The position numbers and the translations under genes were made by a program. A stretch of DNA of 64,000 nt from Terrirhizobium terrae (GTDB lineage: Bacteria > Pseudomonadota > Alphaproteobacteria > Rhizobiales > Rhizobiaceae): assembly GCF_030323265.1 (NCBI RefSeq), contig NZ_CP104992.1:2765501-2829500 (forward strand), given 5' to 3'. Of the stretch, positions 8,758 to 18,191 are shown in pieces. Each line of letters opens with the position of its first letter. Within the stretch, counting starts at the first letter, position 1. The notes beneath the pieces are model-generated. The model made no database searches. It worked only from the letters and a program-made list of their open reading frames with translations, and had not been told where the DNA came from.

Positions 8758-9418
8758 TCAGGGAGCTTGTGCCGTCTGCTTGATACGTCCGAGGCTTTCC
8801 GCTTGCCATCGAGAAAGCTCGGCCAGAAGCTCGGTCGCCGACTTCTTCTCTTCGTCAGACAACGTATCTTGCTGCTCTGCCAGATCGGTGATGCCGTTGA
8901 ATATTATAACTGTCCGCCGACCCAGATCGCGGATGCCGACATGCCATGACATCGATCCTGCGGGGCCTTCCACGCCGTTCGACCGCATGCGGATCCGTTC
9001 GAACGAAAAGCCCTCGGCAACACTGGTCGAAATATCCGTGAAGTCTAGCCGAAGATTTTCGCCGCCTCCCGCCTTGGCGAGCTTCGATCAGCTGCCGGCG
9101 AGCGACAGGGCGCTTTTGCGCGGTAATGACAGGATCGAACAACAGTGCTCCAGCGAAAGCTACCCGATCGCCGGAGTCGCTGTCGTTGAAGACGTAGACC
9201 TTGCCGCACATCCCCTCATCAGCAAGGCGGTTTTCCGTCGAATAGGGTGGTGAGACGATTTCGAGTTCAGAATTGCTGCACAGGGACGTGGCCTTGAAGC
9301 CCTCAGCTTCTCCTATCCACGCAGATACCTCCTCGGCACCGACGGTCGAAATGCCGGACAGGAGTAGCAGGGCGACACAGGGTCCCGGCCATGATGCACT
9401 AGCAAAATATCTTATCAT
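8758..9418 (-). pseudogene. Secreted hypothetical protein, frame broken
   Basis: Begins with a signal peptide (MIRYFASASWPGPCVALLLL, cleavage likely after VGA) and continues with VSAWIGEAEGFKATSLCSN. Around 9060-9110 the frame changes; the other frame resumes as GGENLRLDFTDISTSVAEGF and runs to the stop at 8758. The shift needs one extra or two missing bases, and an in-frame stop lies between, so this may be real decay rather than the simple base loss seen elsewhere. No family recognised; periplasmic location expected. Confidence 0.45.
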
Positions 9419-9619
9419 CCCATGTCCTGTCTCTTGACGCTGACGTAGTGGCACCCTGACCTTAGCGATCTTTGCCGCGAACCACTATGCGGGAGCCGCC
9501 TCGTCACGGTGTACCCCGATAAATCCCGCATCTTCCCTCGGCTTGGAACAATTCCTCTAACATATCCTTCACAACTCATGCTTACATGCTGATACAAGGA
9601 AATCCCTTTCCTTGAGGAC

Positions 9620-10573
9620 ATGAAGCCCTTGGACGATAGTGAAGCGATGCTGCAGGCTGCCCGGCTGATGGAGACGGCAGGCGTCCTGGTCGGGGTATAC
9701 GACCAGGAGGACAGGCTCCGTTATGCCAACCGCGCTTTTCGCGCGGCGTGGTTCGTGGCCGAGGGCGAGCAGCCGCTCTGGCCGGACTTGATGCGGCGCA
9801 ACCACCGCGAAAAGCGCGGCACGGTGGTCAAGGCCAAGGATTTCGAGGCCTGGCTCATCTCGACCACGGCACGGCGCGGCAAGGCGGGTTTCCGCGCCTT
9901 CGAGACCGATCTCCATGACGGCCGCTGGCTGTGGATGACCGAAACCATGCAGGCCGACGGCTGGATGCTGTGCGTGGCAAGCGACATCACCTCGATCCGA
10001 TCCGACGAGCGCACGCTGAGGCAGGACCGCGACGACGCCATCAAGGCCTCGCAGACCGACGAACTGACCGGCATTCCGAGCCGCCGCTTCGTCATGGCCA
10101 AGCTGCACGAGTTCCTGGAGGCCGGCACCGGCCAATGGGGTGCGTTCGGCTGCATCGCCGTGCTCGATATCGACAATTTCAAATATATCAACGACCGCTT
10201 CGGCCATTCGGTGGGCGACGCGGTCTTGAAGGATTTTGCCGGCACGCTGCAGCGCCTCGTGCGCAAGACCGACGTGCTCGGCCGTGTCGGCGGCGAGGAA
10301 TTCATCCTCGTACTGCCCCATACCGGGCCGGAGGAGGCGGAAGGCGTGGTCGGCCGCATGCTGGATGCCGTGCGCCAGTCGCGCCCGCTGCCCGAGCAGA
10401 TCAGCTTCCGCTACACGTTTTCGGCCGGCATTACCTGCGGCGAGGCCGGCGACAAGGCCGACGATCTCTACCGCCGCGCCGACCTTGCCCTCTACGCCGC
10501 CAAGATGCGCGGCCGCGACCAGATCAGCCTCGACCCGACGGTGAGGTTGGGACCGGTGGACATGGCCGGGTGA
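9620..10573 (+). CDS. PAS-GGDEF diguanylate cyclase
   Basis: A 317-residue soluble protein. A PAS-like sensor covers about residues 10-130 (GVLVGVYDQEDRLRYANRAF), followed by a short helical linker and a GGDEF domain from about 145. The active site is VGGEEFILVLP near residue 230 and the nucleotide-binding region DELTGIPSRR near 152. It should make cyclic di-GMP from GTP. The usual inhibitory RxxD site was not identified. There is no membrane helix, so the signal is cytosolic. The start has GAGGA just upstream. Confidence 0.9.
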   Translation: MKPLDDSEAMLQAARLMETAGVLVGVYDQEDRLRYANRAFRAAWFVAEGEQPLWPDLMRRNHREKRGTVVKAKDFEAWLISTTARRGKAGFRAFETDLHDGRWLWMTETMQADGWMLCVASDITSIRSDERTLRQDRDDAIKASQTDELTGIPSRRFVMAKLHEFLEAGTGQWGAFGCIAVLDIDNFKYINDRFGHSVGDAVLKDFAGTLQRLVRKTDVLGRVGGEEFILVLPHTGPEEAEGVVGRMLDAVRQSRPLPEQISFRYTFSAGITCGEAGDKADDLYRRADLALYAAKMRGRDQISLDPTVRLGPVDMAG

Positions 10574-10678
10574 GGGGGCGGATTGAAAGGGCGGCCAGCC
10601 TTTCGCCGGTTGTGATCGCGATGCCGATCGGGAATAGTGCCGCGGCACTGATCACATCGCATCGACACGGATGAACGC

Positions 10679-12771
10679 ATGACATTGCTGGAAGGACTGC
10701 TCGCCGATGGCGACGACCGGCGCATTGCCGGGGCACTGACGGTGGATTTCGCATGGCTGACTTCCATGTCGCCGCGACTGGAGGGCGGCAAAGCCGACCA
10801 GCCGGCGCTGCCGCCGCAGGGAGCACTCGGCATCTTTCTCGGCGCCCGCGCGCTAATCCGTTCCGCGCCGGGGGATGAAGCCTGGGTCTTCATCGAAGCG
10901 GCACTGGCGGCCTATGCCGCGGCGCATCTGCGCGGGCATCGCATGTATGTGCGCCATTCGGCTCTGGGCGATGCGCTCTCCTCCTATCCCAACCTGCGCA
11001 TCATCGTGGTGGAAGCGCTGCTTTCCGCCCGCCAGTGGCAGGATGCGGCAACCGCGCTGCGCGACCTGCAAAAGGCGGCAAAGCCGCATGATCTCCTGCC
11101 CGACACCTTTACCGAAGACGCGCTGGGGCTGCTTGCCGCACTTGCCGCGGATCATCGTCTCGGGCCCGTCACGCTCCCGAATGTGCCGTCTGCGATCGAC
11201 TGGACATATGCCATGCTGCACGAACTCGTCGAGCCTAGCAGGCTGGACGAGACGCGGGAAATCACCTGGTGGGCCTATGCCGAATATCTGGTCGCGGCGC
11301 TGAAGGCGGGCAGGACCGCGGAGGCAGCTTCCTTCGTGGACGCCAGGGCGCAAGCGGCATGGCCGATCGAGAACCGGCAGCACTACAGCTTCAACGCCAT
11401 CTGCGCTTTGTCCCATGCGGGGCGCATCGACGATGCGGTTGCCGGCATACGCGACCTCGTGCGCCGCGGCTATGACATGCTGTGGCGCTTCGACCGCGAC
11501 CGGGCCGAAGCCATGTGGTGGACGAAGAAGATGGGGCAGCTCGACTGGCTCGCCCCGCTCGAAGACGTTGCCGCCTATCAGGAGGTGAACGCACGCTACA
11601 TGACGCCGCGCCCGCGCAGCAACGATGGCCCGCAGCCGGAACCCTTCGCCTCCGTCGAGGAAACGCAGCTTTCCGGCCGCGCCGGCAAGCGCTGCGCGCT
11701 CAGCCGCAAGCTCATTGCGCCGGGTGACGCCATCTATCGCGTCCGTCCCTTCCGCGGCGGTGGCGATGATGCCCATATCGTCGCCAAGGCGGCCTTCGAG
11801 GCATCGCCGCTGATGGAGTGGTACGGCAAGCATGTGGGCGACGGCTATGTTCCGGCGGATTTTAGGCCTTCGGCCCCTACCCATGCCGGCCAGTTCTTCG
11901 ATGCGCCGGCGGCCGCCGCCTTTCTGTTCGACCTGATCGAAGGGGCAGCCTTCGATGTCGATGCCTTCATCGCCTGCATCGCAAGGCCGAAGGTCTTTCC
12001 CATGCGGTTCGAGTGGATCCGCGGCAAATTCGACTATCTTCATTGCCCTGAGGATGGGCCGCATGTGAACGACGCCCATGCCGGCGACTACGTCAACCTG
12101 ACCTGGATCATGCTGCGCTGCGGCTTCGGACCTGAAATCCTTCGGCGCCTGTCGGAGATAGACCGCGCGATCGCCGATCCGATCTTCGCCATGCTGGCGA
12201 CCTTCGACCGCGGTGATTGCCGCAAGGCGGCGGCCGCCCATTTCGGCCTCGACACCCTGCCGGAGTTGATCGACATCGCATTCCAGTCCCGCCTGTCTCT
12301 TGATGACGTCCTTACGCTTGCCGGGTTCGGCGAGGACAATCCCCGTTTCGCCGAGGCCATGTCGCAGGCGCTAGCCACTTATAATCTGCATATCTATTCC
12401 AACACCCATCCGCAGGTGGACTGGTATCTCGACGGTCTGCAGCACTATGCGCTTGCCAAGGGCGCGCGGCTCGCCTTCTTCCTGATCCACACGCCCGAAC
12501 GCCTGCCGGTGCTGCAGACGATGCTGGCCGAAGGCTGGCTGGTGAAGGGCGTCGGCGCGGGCGGTTATGACGGCTACGAGAATTCAGGCCATACCCTGTT
12601 CCAGGCCGCCGTCGCCAACCGTCTCCGCCAGGCGCCGGATACGCTTCCTTCTGGCTCGAAACACCCTGGATCGAACACTATGTCCGCGGACCGACCATGC
12701 GCGACACCCGCAAATGGCCGGCGGCCTATGTGAAGCGGAAACGGGCTCGCGGGGAGGTTGCGGGTTGGTGA
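10679..12771 (+). CDS. Large protein of unknown function (C-terminal frame break near 12646)
   Basis: Nearly 700 residues with no family I recognise. The N-terminal half is rich in alternating helices (FIEAALAAYAAAHLRGHRMY; KAGRTAEAASFVDARAQAAW), resembling TPR-type solenoids. A middle segment around 340-360 (GKRCALSRKLIAPGDAIYRV) resembles a small treble-clef-like module. The written frame ends at 12733 in a low-complexity tail, but one added base near 12646 gives a better C-terminus (FWLETPWIEHYVRGPTMRD and on), ending at 12771. It is cytosolic. It lies downstream of the GGDEF gene with a 105-base gap. Confidence 0.65.
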
Positions 12772-13130
12772 GGGATGACGGTAAAAAGTGGCGGTAGGAC
12801 CCGTCAAGGAATGGCGCTCGCATGGCGCTAACGCCAGACATTCGCTTCAGGTGATGCGCCATCCGATTCTGGATGGCGGTAAAAGGACAAGTTTGCCGAG
12901 AAACGATCTCTCCGAGTTTGAGTTGGAGGATGTCTGCTGCTTGGAGTTGTCGGAACTGATGCGGTGAGGTCAATAATGCGTTGCCAGGTTTGGCCCACTA
13001 TATAACGGAAACTAGCCACCACTATCGGTTCTCGCTCTGCAATGGTCGACGAAGACCGAGGTGCCTTGTCATTTTCCATTTACACGATAAAGTAGAGCAC
13101 GAAAGTCACCCCAAACACGTAGGGTAGAGT
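12772..13130. other. Gap with no supported gene
   Basis: About 360 bases, less GC-rich toward the right. No ORF with a believable start or product was seen. It presumably holds the promoter of the 13131-14675 pair. Confidence 0.5.
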
Positions 13131-13760
13131 ATGCGACTTCTAGCCTTGTGGCTTATAGCAATGTCAATATTTCTCCCGACGAGCGCAAATTCGGAGCAAG
13201 TAGATCGACAGGGCATTGGTCCATGGTGCTACAACCCTGTTCGATCTCCAACGTCAGCAGAAAAAGTCTCCTTTGTCGAGGAGGTATCGGCGCCTGCCGT
13301 TGATGCCGAACGCAAGTGGGGTGTGCCAGCCCCAATCCTTGCAGCGATGGCGATCGTAGAATCCGGATATGGATTTACCCGTATTGCTATTAAATCTAAC
13401 AACATCCTGGCGTTCAAATGGCCAGGCGACACAATTGCTGCCGGCCGTAAGAAATTTAAGCTGTGGTGCCAGCCGCTCGAGGATAAAGGTAATATCTATC
13501 CGGCGTTTAAAACTCGTGCCGAGGCGATCGACTTCGTCGCCTCGCGGTTGAAATTTGCTTCGCATTACAAGGCAGCGACGGTAACCTATGGAGTCGACCT
13601 GAAGAACGGCGTCGATCGCAAGACCGCTGCGCGGAAGTGGCTGCGCACCATTGCGCCGAAATACAACTGGAGGCCGGAACAGTATATTCCGGATGTCAGC
13701 AACATGGTCGAGGATCCGATTGGCGACGGTAGCCGCACCCTCTGGCGCTTGGGGCCTTGA
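13131..13760 (+). CDS. Exported Bax-like glucosaminidase-domain protein
   Basis: A 209-residue protein with a signal peptide (MRLLALWLIAMSIFLPTSA). The body is a glucosaminidase/muramidase domain of the Bax/FlgJ type (GH73-like). The catalytic glutamate is likely in MAIVESGYG near residue 80, followed by SNNILAFKW near 98, and YNWRPEQYI near 185 completes the fold. It should cut peptidoglycan glycan strands in the periplasm or outside the cell. Three bases separate it from the next exported protein, so they form an operon. Base composition is lower in GC than core genes. Confidence 0.75.
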   Translation: MRLLALWLIAMSIFLPTSANSEQVDRQGIGPWCYNPVRSPTSAEKVSFVEEVSAPAVDAERKWGVPAPILAAMAIVESGYGFTRIAIKSNNILAFKWPGDTIAAGRKKFKLWCQPLEDKGNIYPAFKTRAEAIDFVASRLKFASHYKAATVTYGVDLKNGVDRKTAARKWLRTIAPKYNWRPEQYIPDVSNMVEDPIGDGSRTLWRLGP

Positions 13761-13763
13761 AGC

Positions 13764-14675
13764 ATGACAAAAGCAGATATCGTGACCGCCTGCTCCGTCG
13801 TCATAGCGATATTAGTTGGTGCAACGTCGCCAGCGTCCGCCGAGTTCAGTTGTGCGCCCGTTGACGTTGTAGTGTCCTTTCCGGAAAAGGATCGCTTTTT
13901 TGCTAAAGCAGTTACCGCATGGTCGAAGACGACCCGTGCGCGCTACATGGAAGGCGCGACGAAAGATGCATGCGGGGACGTCGAGGTTCCCGGCTATGAA
14001 GGCTTTCCGACCAAGCGTTGCAAATATGAAAATGCCGATGCCGGGGCGGGCATATTCCCGGCTTTGGCCGCTGAGGTCATCGTGTTAAATCCTTCGGCAA
14101 AGCAACTTGCGGCCTGGAGCATCAATGCGTGCCGGCTCAATGGTGCGGAAGACGCGGCGATGCCCAACTGCTTGGAAAAATTGCGAATAAAGGTCGTTAA
14201 AGGAAACGGTGCGCAGTTTCCCGTGGCAGGCAGTGTGGTCGAAAGCTACTGCAACTCTTCGAACTCCTATGGGACATGCAAGTCGCTTGTGAAAGAGAAG
14301 GGGCGCGGACTGCGGCCACGGCATACTTGGTTCCGTGACGGTGTGGCTATCTGGTTCAACGATTCCTTCGATGTCCGATGGGACGAAAGGGATTATTCAG
14401 ACACGTACGACTTGCTTTTCGACCCCAGAAAAACCGACAAAGAGATTGGGTCCACACGAGATGTTGCCCGTCTCGCTGCGGCATATCGGAATGAATGGCG
14501 GGACTGGCGTAAGCATACTGGAAAGCCTGAAATGGTCGATGGTGCAACCGGTACTGCTGACGGCCACGAATGGCGCAAAGTTACTTCTTACGTTCACAAA
14601 GCCGCCTGCAGGGGCGTGGCAAACGAACTCTTCAATGCGGTGGTGTTTGCGAATAAGAGCTGGACAAAGCCGTAG
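13764..14675 (+). CDS. Secreted protein of unknown function, partner of the glucosaminidase
   Basis: A 303-residue protein with a signal peptide ending near SPASA. The mature part has about eight cysteines (for example FSCAPVDVVV, TKDACGDVEV, TKRCKYEN, VVESYCNSSNSYGTCKSL), suggesting a disulfide-bonded extracytoplasmic protein. No family recognised. It is co-transcribed with the peptidoglycan hydrolase gene upstream. A role in wall remodelling, or as the hydrolase's regulator or substrate-binding partner, is inference. Confidence 0.6.
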   Translation: MTKADIVTACSVVIAILVGATSPASAEFSCAPVDVVVSFPEKDRFFAKAVTAWSKTTRARYMEGATKDACGDVEVPGYEGFPTKRCKYENADAGAGIFPALAAEVIVLNPSAKQLAAWSINACRLNGAEDAAMPNCLEKLRIKVVKGNGAQFPVAGSVVESYCNSSNSYGTCKSLVKEKGRGLRPRHTWFRDGVAIWFNDSFDVRWDERDYSDTYDLLFDPRKTDKEIGSTRDVARLAAAYRNEWRDWRKHTGKPEMVDGATGTADGHEWRKVTSYVHKAACRGVANELFNAVVFANKSWTKP

Positions 14676-14689
14676 GTCGCGACCGTTCC

Positions 14690-14730
14690 GATGCTTTTGC
14701 GGAGTGACGGCCTGCGGCCAAACGTCCGCT
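14690..14730. repeat. Short dispersed palindromic repeat, copy 6 (diverged)
   Basis: Contains GCTTTTGCGGAGTGACGGC and then GCGGCCAAACGTCCGC, a decayed form of copies 2 and 3. It lies 15 bases after the stop of the secreted protein gene. Confidence 0.35.
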
Positions 14731-14855
14731 CTCGTTCTGCCTAGATTAATCGCACAACCTGAAGGCGATGATACCATGCTTTCATGACGTTCAACCGTTG
14801 CCAGCCCGGCGGGTTTCGGACGAGCGTCTATCAGACGCAGGTTTTCAGGGGCGAT

Positions 14856-15749
14856 ATGCACAGCGATCAGATAGAGATCAAAGCAGCCCAGGTCGCACGC
14901 CTGATCGCCGACCAGTTTCCGCAGCTCGAAGGCGAGGAGATCGTCGAGCTGGCCACGGCCGGCACCACCAATGCGATCTTCCGCATCGGCGCGTCTCATG
15001 CTGCTCGCTTTCCGCTGCGGATGATGGACCCCGACCAATGCACCCGTCTCCTGGAGGCGGAGGCCAAAGCCAGCGCGGAGTTCCACGACTGCTGCCCGTT
15101 TGCCAGCCCGAAGCCGGTCGGTCTCGGGCGGCCGGGCACCGGCTATCCGCTGCCGTGGCTTATACAGACCTGGATTGACGGAGAGGTTGCGACGCCGGCC
15201 GGATTGTCGGGCTCATCCGTCTTCGCGCTCGACCTTGCCCGGCTGATCACTACGCTGCGCAAGGCGGATTTGCGCGGGCGCACCTTCGATGGCCGCGGCC
15301 GGGGCGGGCATCTGCCCGATCATGACGGCTGGATGGAGGAATGTTTTTCCAGAAGCGAACAGCTCCTCGATGTCACCCGCATGCGCTTCATGTGGGCGGG
15401 CTTTCGGGAATTGCCGTCACCGAAGCACGAGGTCATGAGCCACAGGGATCTTATTCCGGCAAATCTCCTGGTCGATGGCGAGCATTTGGTCGGCGTGCTC
15501 GATACGGGCAGCTTCGGGCCTGCCGACCCGTCGCTCGATCTCGTTGCCGCATGGCATCTGCTGGATCGCGAAGCCCGGACCATGTTCCGCGAGGCCCTGC
15601 AGGCCGACGATCTCGAGTGGCACCGGGGTGCCGCCTGGGCATTCCAGCAGGCGATGGGACTGGTCTGGTACTACAGGCACACGAACCCGGTGATGAGTGG
15701 GCTCGGCCGCAGCACGCTCTCCCGCCTCATGGAGGATTATCCGGAATAG
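14856..15749 (+). CDS. Aminoglycoside phosphotransferase-family kinase
   Basis: Nearly 300 residues. The catalytic loop is VMSHRDLIPANLLVDGE near residue 190 (HxDxxxxN), followed by VLDTGSFGPADPSLDLV, which takes the place of the usual DxD metal site. The N-terminal nucleotide-binding lobe is VELATAGTTNAIFRI. The start at 14856 (MHSDQIEIKAAQ) is preferred over the 14784 ATG because the extra residues do not resemble the family. The substrate is likely a small hydroxylated compound; such genes are common in rhizobia and need not confer drug resistance. Confidence 0.75.
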   Translation: MHSDQIEIKAAQVARLIADQFPQLEGEEIVELATAGTTNAIFRIGASHAARFPLRMMDPDQCTRLLEAEAKASAEFHDCCPFASPKPVGLGRPGTGYPLPWLIQTWIDGEVATPAGLSGSSVFALDLARLITTLRKADLRGRTFDGRGRGGHLPDHDGWMEECFSRSEQLLDVTRMRFMWAGFRELPSPKHEVMSHRDLIPANLLVDGEHLVGVLDTGSFGPADPSLDLVAAWHLLDREARTMFREALQADDLEWHRGAAWAFQQAMGLVWYYRHTNPVMSGLGRSTLSRLMEDYPE

Positions 15750-15768
15750 GCTTTGCCCGCGCCCGCCT

Positions 15769-17085
15769 TCACGCCGCCGTCACGCGCCAGATGACGTCAC
15801 CCACGTCATCCGCCATCAGCACCGCGCCGTCTGCGGCAAGCGCCACGCCGACCGGGCGGCCATAGGAGTGTTTCTCGTCCGGCGAGAGGAAGTCGGTGAG
15901 GATTTCGCGCGGCATGCCGACGGGCTTGCCGTTCTCGAAGGCGACGAAGGCGAGCTTGTAGCCGGAGAGTTTCGAGCGGTTCCACGAGCCATGCTGGCCG
16001 ATCGCCATGCCGGCCGGAAAACCGGGAAGCGTGCCTTCCGGCAAGTAGCAGAGCCCGAGCGAGGCGGTATGGCCGCCGAGCGCATAATCGGGCTGCAGGG
16101 CGGAGGCGACCTTGGCGGCATCCTGCGGCACGCGGTCGTCGACCACCCGGTCCCAATAGCAGAACGGCCAGCCGTAGAAGCCGCCGTCGCGCACCGAGGT
16201 CAGATAGTCGGGCGGCGTCTCGTCGCCCAGCCCGTCGCGCTCGTTGACGACGGTCCACAGCATGCCGCCTTGCGGCTCCCATGCCATACCGACCGGATTG
16301 CGCAATCCGCCGGCAAAGATGCGGTGCTGGCCCGATGCGATGTCGTATTCGAAGATGCAGGCGCGGTTTTCTTCCGCCGCCATGCCGGCATCGCCGATAT
16401 TGCTGAGCGAGCCGACAGCGACATAGAGCTTGGTGCCGTCCTTGCTGGCGATCAGGTTGCGCGTCCAGTGGCCGCCGGGGATGAGGTCCATCAGCTTTTT
16501 GCCCGGCGCGGTGATCTTCGTCGACCCGGCGTCATAGGGATAGGCGAGCAACGCGTCGCTGGCGCCGACATAAAGCGTCTCGCCGACAAGCGCGATGCCG
16601 AAGGGCTGGCGCACATTCTCGATATAGGCATGGCTCTGCTCGGCCACGCCGTCGCCGTCCGCATCGCGCAGCAGGGTGACGCGGTTCGGGCTGTCGCCGG
16701 CGGCGCGTGCCCGCTGCATTGTCGCCGACATGGCATGGTCGAACAGGCTCTGCGGATTGCCGCGTTCGCCCATCGATTCCGCCACCAGGACATCGCCGTT
16801 CGGCAGGACATGCATGTTGCGCGGATGAACGAGCCCGCGGGCGAAGGCATTGACCTTCAGTCCGGCCGCGGCCGTCGGCTTGTGGTCGCCCTCCCAGCCC
16901 TTGGCCGTCGGCATTTTCAGGGTGGGTATCATTCCCTGCGCCTTGGCCTGCGGAATGGCCGGCGTCGTGCCATAGACCGGCGAGCGCGGGGCGTCACCGG
17001 AATGGCGAACGGCAACGATGCCCTTGCTGATGAACTCGATGAAACGGGCAAAAGAGGAAGGCGCGGCCATGGGTGCCTCTGGCAA
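15769..17085 (-). CDS. Sorbosone dehydrogenase-like PQQ/glucose-sorbosone beta-propeller protein
   Basis: A 438-residue protein with a six-bladed propeller of the GSDH type. Visible landmarks are GLVHPRNMHVLPNGDVLVAE near 75, RDADGDGVAEQ near 140, GGHWTRNLIASKDG near 205, GLRNPVGMAW near 260 and the late GRPVGVALAADGAVLMADD. The family oxidises sugars or aldoses with PQQ, usually in the periplasm, but no clear signal peptide is present, only a moderately hydrophobic N-terminus. It is convergent with the kinase gene. Confidence 0.8.
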   Translation of the reverse strand: MPEAPMAAPSSFARFIEFISKGIVAVRHSGDAPRSPVYGTTPAIPQAKAQGMIPTLKMPTAKGWEGDHKPTAAAGLKVNAFARGLVHPRNMHVLPNGDVLVAESMGERGNPQSLFDHAMSATMQRARAAGDSPNRVTLLRDADGDGVAEQSHAYIENVRQPFGIALVGETLYVGASDALLAYPYDAGSTKITAPGKKLMDLIPGGHWTRNLIASKDGTKLYVAVGSLSNIGDAGMAAEENRACIFEYDIASGQHRIFAGGLRNPVGMAWEPQGGMLWTVVNERDGLGDETPPDYLTSVRDGGFYGWPFCYWDRVVDDRVPQDAAKVASALQPDYALGGHTASLGLCYLPEGTLPGFPAGMAIGQHGSWNRSKLSGYKLAFVAFENGKPVGMPREILTDFLSPDEKHSYGRPVGVALAADGAVLMADDVGDVIWRVTAA

Positions 17086-17178
17086 TGAGAAAACTGGGAG
17101 GCCGGACGCTAGAGCCTTTGTGCGGAGAGCACTAGAGGGGCCCGTGAAATTTTGCGGGGTGACGGGATCGGCGTCACT

Positions 17179-17192
17179 TGATCTGCGTCAAC
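17179..17192. promoter_or_regulatory. FNR/FixK-type box (TTGATCTGCGTCAA)
   Basis: The 14-base motif keeps the TTGA/TCAA half-sites used by FNR/FixK/CRP-type regulators for low-oxygen control. It lies 88 bases before the ATG of a 38-residue membrane protein, a plausible distance for an activator site near -41. Confidence 0.55.
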
Positions 17193-17279
17193 ATGGCCGA
17201 TGTCGCATGCGGCCGTTTCGGCGTAGTGCTACCTTCACGATAAATGGTATCAGGCGCTCGCCTGGAAAGATCCGACGTC

Positions 17280-17396
17280 ATGGATTGGGTAGATTGGTTC
17301 CCTATAGTCTTCTTTCCGCTGAAGATTCTCGCCTTGGGCACGGGCATGTTCTTCGCCATCAAATGGCATCGCGATCAGGCGAGGAAGATTAAGTAA
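17280..17396 (+). CDS. 38-residue single-helix membrane protein
   Basis: A short ORF beginning MDWVDWFPIVFFPLKILAL, with one membrane helix continuing through a GTGMFF stretch and a basic cytoplasmic tail (WHRDQARKIK). The aromatic N-terminus, one helix and charged tail are the layout of small subunits attached to respiratory oxidases or transporters. GGAAAG lies about 12 bases upstream. The FNR/FixK-type box upstream suggests induction at low oxygen. Function is not assigned. Confidence 0.5.
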   Translation: MDWVDWFPIVFFPLKILALGTGMFFAIKWHRDQARKIK

Positions 17397-17590
17397 CGAA
17401 ACCGGCGGGCGTTGTCGCCTGTCGGTGATTGGCTCTCTCTCCCGGCTATTCCCTGTCTCTTGCTGATACCCGTACCTGCTGGTAGCCGTACCTGGCGAAG
17501 GACGTGCCGGATGGGAATTGGGTTGAGCAGTCTGGCCGAATCAAACATCCGAGGCTTGAAGCCGGCAATGGCTGAAAGCGCCATAAGCTG

Positions 17591-18058
17591 TCATTGATCC
17601 TGATCCGAGGATACTGACGCCCACTTATACCTGTCGCGCACGATCTGATTTTCTTGCCACCTCTCGGTAGGCTCAAATCCACAGGATCGGTACAATCCAC
17701 CCGCTTCCATCGCGCCGGGTTCGCCTTCCGCAAACGTATCGACGCTGAGTGTCGAGTCCAGAGGAGTTATAAGAATGGCGGTATTCACTAGAGACCTTCC
17801 GACACCCTGACGCCTAGCGTCAAGGCTAACAGCCAGCCATCTAATCCAGAACTCCTTGCCGACCCCACCAAAAAGCATGGCGCCCATAAGGCGCTGATCT
17901 GGCGAGCGAACGCAGTAAGCTTGTCTTTGCCAGATTTTCCGTCGCAATACAGTTTCGAAACCATCCATCGGGCCAAAGAGTGGAGCCACCTCTTGGGCCA
18001 AATCCATCCACGCCTTGATATCGTAGGTTTCGGCTAGTTCGACTTGCATGGCGATCAC
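17591..18058 (-). CDS. GNAT-family N-acetyltransferase
   Basis: About 155 residues. Motif A of the acetyl-CoA site is WLAVSLDARRQGVGRSLVN near residue 75, and the C-terminal LYRSCGFEPTERW is the usual motif B. The second ATG, at 18049, is an equally likely start. Acceptor unknown. It is monocistronic, reads toward the small membrane protein gene and is transcribed in the same direction as dgdR. Confidence 0.8.
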   Translation of the reverse strand: MIAMQVELAETYDIKAWMDLAQEVAPLFGPMDGFETVLRRKIWQRQAYCVRSPDQRLMGAMLFGGVGKEFWIRWLAVSLDARRQGVGRSLVNTAILITPLDSTLSVDTFAEGEPGAMEAGGLYRSCGFEPTERWQENQIVRDRYKWASVSSDQDQ

Positions 18059-18191
18059 CTATCTCCGATGGCATATCGGATGAATTGGGGTGCACTGAAT
18101 GTCAATTACGGCCTTGGACCGGAAGCGGTCGACGCTATCCTGATTTGCGATCTGCATATCGAGACATCTCCACTCTGCAAGGCCCACCCAC

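Noticed and set aside
15697..17088. Plus-strand ORF of 463 codons opposite the sorbosone dehydrogenase-like gene
   Set aside because: Arg/His/Gly-rich shadow of a real minus-strand gene with clear family motifs.
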